Positions 19,672-24,638 of a stretch of DNA of 24,638 nt are shown here, one piece after another. The notes beneath the pieces are model-generated. The model saw only the letters and a program-made list of their open reading frames with translations. It searched no databases and was not told the DNA's origin. The first letter of the stretch is position 1, and every line of letters begins with the position of its first letter. The DNA comes from a virus. The stretch is from the IMG/VR virus record IMGVR_UViG_3300032316_000758, positions 1 through 24,638 of that record. One strand, given 5' to 3'. A program made the translations under genes and the position numbers.

Positions 19672-20014
19672 CCTAGCATTAGATGAGAGTCTTGTTAAAG
19701 ATATCTTAGACTTTTACTGGAGCAGCTTGCGAAAACAAATGTCTAATCTTACTGCTGTAAGACTTGATGTGATGAACCTAGGTACATTTGAGATAATGCC
19801 TAAGACATTAAACAAATGCATTGAAGCATATAAGAATTACCAAAAAGTTCCTGTACCTAAAACATTTGTAAGGTATGAAGCATACAGTCTTATAGAGGAG
19901 CGACTTAAACGCCTCCTAGAAATACAACAAGAATTAGAAAGCTATAAACAAATAAAACAAACCGTTATAGAAAAACGTTATGGTAAGCAAGATCAAGAAA
20001 ATCTGGAAGAATAA
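19625..20014 (+). CDS. HU/IHF-like DNA-binding protein, 129 residues
   Basis: Residues 1-60 follow the HU/IHF pattern: an N-terminal NPKKAKILYKEVASDLALDE helix pair, then LVKDILDFYWSSLRKQM, a beta strand VRLDVMNLGTFEIMP, matching the family's V-L-GLG-F, and a basic continuation. The DNA-binding arm is reduced or divergent, and a long helical tail (85-129) is added. HU-type proteins bend and compact DNA. In phages they are seen next to packaging or replication genes, as here. The start is a TTG at 19625, 47 bases inside the upstream gene; no ATG lies near the expected start. Frameshift fusion to the upstream gene is an alternative. Confidence 0.65.
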   Translation: MNPKKAKILYKEVASDLALDESLVKDILDFYWSSLRKQMSNLTAVRLDVMNLGTFEIMPKTLNKCIEAYKNYQKVPVPKTFVRYEAYSLIEERLKRLLEIQQELESYKQIKQTVIEKRYGKQDQENLEE

Positions 20015-20825
20015 GTGGTTAATCCTTGAGGGGATGTTTAACTATTACTTTACTCGTAAGAAGATTGAGAAAGTAGCAAGCTACAGAAATGATATATGTA
20101 GCACGTGTCCGCTTATTGACCTTACAGGTGATAAGTGTGAGGTACCCGGAACTCATCCATGTTGTGGTGATTGCGGTTGTTCTCTTAAGTATAAGACTTA
20201 TAGTATGTCATCAGAATGCCCACAAGGTAACTGGTTTGCTGTAATGAGCGAAGAAGAAGAGGACGATATAACTGCAAGATTAGAAGCTAATGAAAAGCTA
20301 TCTCCTGTTGATGAGCTTGTTGAAGAACTAGTAGAGATACCTGTTGATCCTAAGACTCTTTTTAAATCAACTGTATTTAAAAACATTAAAGATGAGTACA
20401 ATAAAAATTTAGAAGTAACTAATGAGCTTTTAGATGAACCTAATCTTTGTGATAAGGCATGTTTTTTTAAAAATTATGAACTTGTTGAGTATTATGAGAC
20501 AATGAATGCTACTAAAATTGCTAAGGGTAGTATATATAACGAGGGTGATTATGAAAAACTTATAAATGATGCTGCAGATATTATTCAATCTGCCCTAGAT
20601 AAAAATAATGTATGTAATATATATGGACGTTGGAAGCAAACTATTTATGAACTATACCAATATGATCATAGCTTATTTAAATTTTGGTTTAAAAAGTATA
20701 GACCATCTATAGGTTTTTTCTTAATGCATTCATATGAGAATGATACTTGCGAAGTATTTATTAAGTTTTATAGTAGAGAAGATGATTTTAAAACCATAAG
20801 TTATAAAATTCCGTATAATAAGTAA
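19980..20825 (+). CDS. Cys-rich zinc-binding-like protein, 281 residues
   Basis: Residues 1-85 carry a dense Cys cluster: DICSTCPL (39-46), DKCEVPGTHPCCGDCGCSLKYK, SECPQGNWF, a spacing that suggests one or two zinc sites (CxxC ... C ... CCGxCGC ... CP). An acidic linker (SEEEEDD) and a long helical acidic domain follow, ending in an aromatic-rich region. It overlaps the HU-like gene by 35 bases and sits four bases before the nuclease. I recognise the C--C/CCG-CGC pattern as recurring in phage proteins but know no function. A nucleic-acid-binding role is plausible only. Confidence 0.72.
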   Translation: MVSKIKKIWKNKWLILEGMFNYYFTRKKIEKVASYRNDICSTCPLIDLTGDKCEVPGTHPCCGDCGCSLKYKTYSMSSECPQGNWFAVMSEEEEDDITARLEANEKLSPVDELVEELVEIPVDPKTLFKSTVFKNIKDEYNKNLEVTNELLDEPNLCDKACFFKNYELVEYYETMNATKIAKGSIYNEGDYEKLINDAADIIQSALDKNNVCNIYGRWKQTIYELYQYDHSLFKFWFKKYRPSIGFFLMHSYENDTCEVFIKFYSREDDFKTISYKIPYNK

Positions 20826-20829
20826 AACC

Positions 20830-21645
20830 ATGGCAATAGTATTCAAACCTGAGACTCACAGTTACACAAGTATTGATCCTAATGAGAATATCTCATGGAC
20901 AAGTGTAACTAGCGTTATATCTAAATTTAAAAAACCATTTGATGCTGATACTATAGCTACTAAGTCAGCTAAGAGTAAAAAAAGCAAATGGTATGGTATG
21001 ACACCGGAAGATATTAAAGAAGCTTGGAAGAGTGAATCTAATAGAGCTATGAGTCTTGGTACTTGGTACCATGCACAAAGAGAGCGGGATCTATTATCAT
21101 GTGACACTATTAGTAGGGAGGATATTATTGTGCCTGTTTTCAAACCTATTGAGGTAGATGGAATTAAAAATGCACCAGATCAAAAGCTTGGCAATGGTGT
21201 ATATCCCGAACATATGATGTATCTTAAGAGTGCGGGTTTATGCGGCCAAGCTGATAGAGTTGAGGTCGTAAATGGAAAGGTTAACATTTATGATTATAAG
21301 ACTAATAAAGAAATTAAACTCACCGGTTATACTAACTGGGAAGGAATTACTGATAAGATGCTTGATCCAGTTACTCACTTGGATGATTGTAATCTCAACC
21401 ATTACTCGCTGCAACTAAGTTTTTACATGTACATGATCATTAAACATAACCCTAAACTTAAGCCTGGAAAGATGATTATTGAACATATCTTATTTAAAGA
21501 AGCTGGTAAAGATGCTTATGACAATCGTGTGGTAAAATATGATGCATTTGGAGAACCTGTTGTAGATAAAGTTGTAAATTACGATGTACCCTATCTTAAG
21601 AACGAAGTAATAAGTATAATAAACAAATTAAAAGACAATGTCTAA
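20830..21645 (+). CDS. PD-(D/E)XK nuclease (RecB/Cas4-like)
   Basis: Core motifs are in order: GTWYHAQRE (77-85, the conserved His of motif I), GQADRVEVVNG (139-149, Asp142), IYDYKTNK (153-160, Asp155 and Lys157, the D-xK catalytic pair), and QLSFYMYM (195-202, Gln195 of the QxxxY motif). This is the lambda-exonuclease/RecB/Cas4 nuclease fold, cutting single- or double-stranded DNA with a divalent metal. In phage genomes it is used for recombination or processing of replicating DNA. 271 residues is normal. It starts four bases after the Cys-rich gene and its stop overlaps the next ATG, so it is part of the packaging/DNA-processing operon. Confidence 0.82.
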   Translation: MAIVFKPETHSYTSIDPNENISWTSVTSVISKFKKPFDADTIATKSAKSKKSKWYGMTPEDIKEAWKSESNRAMSLGTWYHAQRERDLLSCDTISREDIIVPVFKPIEVDGIKNAPDQKLGNGVYPEHMMYLKSAGLCGQADRVEVVNGKVNIYDYKTNKEIKLTGYTNWEGITDKMLDPVTHLDDCNLNHYSLQLSFYMYMIIKHNPKLKPGKMIIEHILFKEAGKDAYDNRVVKYDAFGEPVVDKVVNYDVPYLKNEVISIINKLKDNV

Positions 21646-22270
21646 ATTAAACGAGAACATAGAATTATTCAAGTGTTATGTAAAAGCATCGCACTTTACA
21701 AAAGATGATGCTCATAATGATACCTATCATAAAGCATATGCGTTTGCCGTACAATCCTGTGCAGGTAAAATATTAACCTTTCATGTTATGACTGAATACG
21801 GCATGCTTAGATCAAGAGTGCCTATATCAGAGATATATATGGAGATACCTAAGAATGATATCCCATTTCATTTTAAACAGCTATGGGATTGCTTCTCAGA
21901 GAATGTAGCAGTTATAACTTACGATTACTTATATGAAAAGCGTTGTCAAGTAGTATTAAAGGATGGTAGTCAAATATGGGCTACATACTTAATGACTGTA
22001 GACTGGTATAGTAACGCTTACTCAGATGAACCTTCTGACTATAAGTGTGGACATATCTTAATAGCAGATGATGGGTATTTATTATGCCAACCTAATAATA
22101 GAATATACTGGAAAGATTCTAATTGGGTTACTAAGCCATTTCCTGTAGAACCTTCTGCATTTAAGGTAGATACTCATATAGAATCTGTTGAAGCTCAATC
22201 TGATAAATGGATATCTGAAGACTCAAGTAGTTACTATTATACAATAAATAAAGTAGAAGATGTTAGTTAA
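21638..22270 (+). CDS. Hypothetical protein, 210 residues
   Basis: An aromatic-rich soluble protein (MSKLNENIELFKCYVKASHFT...), with mixed beta and helical content: HKAYAFAVQSCAGKILTFHVMTE, IYMEIPKNDIPFHF, CQVVLKDGSQIWATYL, HILIADDGYLLCQPNNRIYW. It overlaps the nuclease by 8 bases and the next gene by 11. The pattern -GYLLCQPNN- recalls a beta-barrel-like segment but matches no family I know. Packing supports it as real. Confidence 0.72.
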   Translation: MSKLNENIELFKCYVKASHFTKDDAHNDTYHKAYAFAVQSCAGKILTFHVMTEYGMLRSRVPISEIYMEIPKNDIPFHFKQLWDCFSENVAVITYDYLYEKRCQVVLKDGSQIWATYLMTVDWYSNAYSDEPSDYKCGHILIADDGYLLCQPNNRIYWKDSNWVTKPFPVEPSAFKVDTHIESVEAQSDKWISEDSSSYYYTINKVEDVS

Positions 22271-22778
22271 GTTATTTGATATACAAAATGGCGTAATGTT
22301 ACCTAGCGAAAGTTGTTATACATTACCTACTTTAAAAAAAATTATGGATGATTATCCTGATAATCACCTTAAGATATATCAATATATATTTTATATGAGT
22401 TGTCCGAATCCAGATATAAATCCTTTTTTTAATATTGCTGATGATGACAAAGAAGAGCTTATCTTAGCAGAAATAGATGCGGATTTTACTTCCGAAGATG
22501 ATGGTATTCCAGGTGCATTAGAGTTTTGCAAAAAACTTTACGAGACACCAACATCTAGAGCTTATAATGGTATTAAACAAATGCTTGATAGATTAGGTAG
22601 GTATATGGAGACGACTAATATAACTGATGGTAGAGATGGTAACTTAACAGCACTTGTTAATGCTGCATCAAAGTACCAACAGATACGTGAGGCTTATAAA
22701 GGTGCCTATAAAGATCTTCAAGAAGAGCAAGGGGGTCGCGCGCGCGGTGGCGCGGGTCTTGCATATGATCAAATGTAA
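22260..22778 (+). CDS. Hypothetical protein before PhoH and terminase, 172 residues
   Basis: Helical and acidic, with an N-terminal hydrophobic strand, a DYPDNHLKIYQYIFYMS segment, a helical core (GALEFCKKLYETPTSRAYNGIKQMLDRLGRYMETT) and a C-terminal Gly/Arg-rich end (EEQGGRARGGAGLAYDQM). The order small protein, PhoH, large terminase makes a small-terminase role conceivable, but no helix-turn-helix is clear. The last 40 codons include a GC-rich patch (gtcgcgcgcgcggtggcgcg). It overlaps its upstream neighbour by 11 bases and sits 16 bases before PhoH. Confidence 0.68.
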   Translation: MLVKLFDIQNGVMLPSESCYTLPTLKKIMDDYPDNHLKIYQYIFYMSCPNPDINPFFNIADDDKEELILAEIDADFTSEDDGIPGALEFCKKLYETPTSRAYNGIKQMLDRLGRYMETTNITDGRDGNLTALVNAASKYQQIREAYKGAYKDLQEEQGGRARGGAGLAYDQM

Positions 22779-22794
22779 TCTTAACTAATATAAA

Positions 22795-23457
22795 ATGGCT
22801 ACTGAAAACATCAAGAAGAATCCCCCAAAAGGAGACGTAAAGTTTGCAATAACTTTATCTGAGGAGCAAAAGAGAGCTAAAGAATTAATTTTAGCAAAAC
22901 CCTATAACTTTATCATTGGTCAGGCTGGTAGTGGTAAAACATTACTTGCTGTGCAAATTGCCTTAGACCTTTACTTTAAGCGAAATGTTAATAAGATTAT
23001 TATAACAAGACCTACTATATCTACAGAGGATAATGGTTTTTTACCAGGATCTGAGAAAGAAAAAATGGAGCCTTGGTTAGTCCCTATTAAATCTAACATA
23101 AAAAAGGTTTATGATAAGCCTGATATTATTGCGAAGCTTGAAGAATCTGAAGCTTTAGAGTTAGTATCACTTACACACTTTAGAGGTAGAACCTTTGAGA
23201 ATGCTGTATGTATTATTGATGAATGTCAAAACTTAACCAAACCTCAATTGCAAATGTGTTTGGGTAGATTAGGTAAAGGGTCATTAATGATATTTACAGG
23301 AGATAATCACCAGATAGATTTAAAGTTTAAGAATGATTCTGCTATTCACGAAGTACCTAAATTAGAGAAATCTCAATGGGTCAACAAAGTAGTACTTAAG
23401 GACAACCATAGACATGAGGCTCTTAATGAAGTCCTAAGACTTTTAAATGAATATTAA
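22795..23457 (+). CDS. phoH: PhoH-like ATPase
   Basis: The P-loop GQAGSGKT lies at 42-49, the KIIITRPT strand at 67-74, and RGRTFENAVCIIDECQN at 130-146 holds Walker B (IIDE) with the DE-QN variant typical of PhoH. Sensor-like TGDNHQID is at 168-175 and NHRHEALNEVL at the end. PhoH proteins are RecA-like ATPases related to the SF1 helicase core. Their phage role is unsettled and probably touches RNA metabolism or DNA handling. 220 residues is the compact phage form without the added PIN domain. Its TAA overlaps the terminase ATG by one base, so the pair is translationally coupled. Confidence 0.9.
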   Translation: MATENIKKNPPKGDVKFAITLSEEQKRAKELILAKPYNFIIGQAGSGKTLLAVQIALDLYFKRNVNKIIITRPTISTEDNGFLPGSEKEKMEPWLVPIKSNIKKVYDKPDIIAKLEESEALELVSLTHFRGRTFENAVCIIDECQNLTKPQLQMCLGRLGKGSLMIFTGDNHQIDLKFKNDSAIHEVPKLEKSQWVNKVVLKDNHRHEALNEVLRLLNEY

Positions 23458-24638
23458 TGCTTCAACAAACTGATATAGAAATTCCAACATGGGAGAATGA
23501 AGAGTGGTCAGTGACCACTTTTCCTACCCGTGATGATTTTAAAGATTTTGTACTTAGTATATTTAAGGAACCTGGACAATACCAATTTGATGAGACCAGT
23601 AAAATGTTCAATGAACAAGCTAGACATTTCAATGAGTTTAGCTTTTACTGCAAAGCCCCGCAAGGAACTAAAGATTTTATTCAATACTGGAATGACCAGA
23701 AAAACAAATGTAAAACTGGTGTAATTTTTAAAAATAATGGTAACGCTTGGTATATACCTCGGGACTATTATATGTGGTTAAACTTCCTACCTATATTTAA
23801 TAAAGAGATCCAAAAGTTTGGATTTGCTGATATTCGTGATGCACAATATCATATGGCATTATATGAATGTTTAGCAGAATTAAATTATAAGCATGCGGCT
23901 ATTTTAAAGAAACGTCAAATTGCATCTTCATATTTTCATGCTGGTAAGATGATTAACCAAATATGGTTTGAAGAAGGTATTACCCTTAAAATGGGTGCTA
24001 GCCTTAAAGATTATATTAATGAAAAGGGTACTTGGAAATTCTTAAATGAATATGAGGCTTTTTTAAATAAACATACTGCTTGGTACCGCCCTATGAACCC
24101 TAATAAGGTTATGATGTGGCAGCAGAAAATTGAGATGGTGGACCCTGTTAATAAACGTAAATCAGAAGTTGGTCTTAAGGGTGTGCTGCAAGGTATGTCT
24201 TTTGAAAAAGATCCTACCAATGGTGTAGGGGGACCGTGTAGATACTTTTTTCATGAGGAAGCAGGTATTGCTCCGAAGATGGATACAACATTTGAGTACA
24301 TCCGCCCTGCTATGAAATCAGGTTTTATGACTACGGGGATGTTTATTGCTGCAGGATCTGTGGGTGACTTGTCTCAATGTGAGCCTTTAAAGAAAATGAT
24401 TACTCGCCCGGAGGCAAATGATATATATAGTTTAGAGTCTAACTTAATAGATGAAACAGGTGTTATAGGTAGGACAGGCTTGTTTATTCCTGAGCAATGG
24501 TCAATGCCACCGTTTATTGATAGCTATGGTAACTCTAAAGTAGAAGAAGCATTAGCTGCATTAGATGAACAATTTGCTGATTGGAAGAGAGAGCTTGACC
24601 CACAGGAGTACCAACTCCGTATATCCCAGCACCCTAGA
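23457..24638 (+). CDS. terL: Terminase large subunit, N-terminal part (runs off the window)
   Basis: 394 residues are visible from ATG at 23457, and the frame is open at the edge. Recognised by the family's landmarks: YIPRDYYMWLNFLPIF, DAQYHMALYE, KHAAILKKRQIASSYFHAGK (147-166, deviant Walker A without a canonical GKS/T), LKGVLQGMSFEKDPTNGVGG, RYFFHEEAG (262-270, Walker B with catalytic Glu), and MFIAAGSVGD (coupling motif region, where many relatives have GTGGD). The enzyme is the ATP-driven motor and headful or site nuclease that packages phage DNA into the procapsid. The nuclease domain is beyond the window. Confidence 0.85.
   Translation, partial: MLQQTDIEIPTWENEEWSVTTFPTRDDFKDFVLSIFKEPGQYQFDETSKMFNEQARHFNEFSFYCKAPQGTKDFIQYWNDQKNKCKTGVIFKNNGNAWYIPRDYYMWLNFLPIFNKEIQKFGFADIRDAQYHMALYECLAELNYKHAAILKKRQIASSYFHAGKMINQIWFEEGITLKMGASLKDYINEKGTWKFLNEYEAFLNKHTAWYRPMNPNKVMMWQQKIEMVDPVNKRKSEVGLKGVLQGMSFEKDPTNGVGGPCRYFFHEEAGIAPKMDTTFEYIRPAMKSGFMTTGMFIAAGSVGDLSQCEPLKKMITRPEANDIYSLESNLIDETGVIGRTGLFIPEQWSMPPFIDSYGNSKVEEALAALDEQFADWKRELDPQEYQLRISQHPR

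Noticed and set aside
1-24638. Insertion sequence, integrase or attachment site
   Set aside because: No transposase or integrase motif, and no terminal repeats or target duplications. The only mobile-looking gene is the HNH endonuclease VII-like one.

Overview
The window looks like part of a large tailed phage genome infecting a Bacteroidetes-type host. The DNA is AT-rich and densely packed, with many overlapping start and stop codons. Several intergenic regions carry the Bacteroidetes promoter form (TTTG or TTG, 19-20 bases, TAnnTTTG). Starts are usually preceded by A-rich leaders ending in 'cca', with no Shine-Dalgarno sequence. A large terminase gene, a PhoH-like ATPase and a block of trimeric-fibre-like proteins fix the phage identity. 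I cannot name the phage or its exact host.

Layout. (1) 1-5443, minus strand: a string of small, mostly unrecognised genes. They include a 55-residue lipoprotein and two paralogous proteins of about 130 residues, and are separated by long non-coding stretches that fold into multi-hairpin structures or carry dense repeats. (2) 5444-6772, divergent control zone: G-rich tracts, direct repeats and hairpins, an endonuclease VII-like HNH gene, three helically phased repeats, and an inverted repeat lying over a promoter. (3) 6773-7156: a GroES-like co-chaperonin gene closed by a strong terminator-like structure. (4) 7276-18443: the fibre block. Four large proteins are built from YadA-type 14-residue beta-roll repeats unusually rich in cysteine, and three smaller virion-like proteins lie among them. 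Four of these seven share an N-terminal anchor sequence. (5) 9156-11881, inside the fibre block: a tight operon of GT9-like glycosyltransferase, sulfotransferase, adenylylsulfate kinase, small HxGH nucleotidyltransferase and DUF2061 membrane protein. (6) 18513-24638: a membrane/coiled-coil protein, a terminator, a new promoter, then an operon of small proteins (one HU/IHF-like, one Cys-rich, one PD-(D/E)XK nuclease), a PhoH-like ATPase and the start of the large terminase, which runs off the window.

How it may work together. Genes in block 5 could attach a sugar and then a sulfate: the kinase makes PAPS, the sulfotransferase uses it, and the nucleotidyltransferase may supply an activated precursor. 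Their position between fibre genes suggests that the target is the Ser/Thr/Asn-rich fibres or a host-surface glycan. This phage-encoded glycan-sulfation cassette, tied to a family of cysteine-laddered fibres, is my main candidate for an undescribed system. The linkage is inference. The individual family assignments are better supported.
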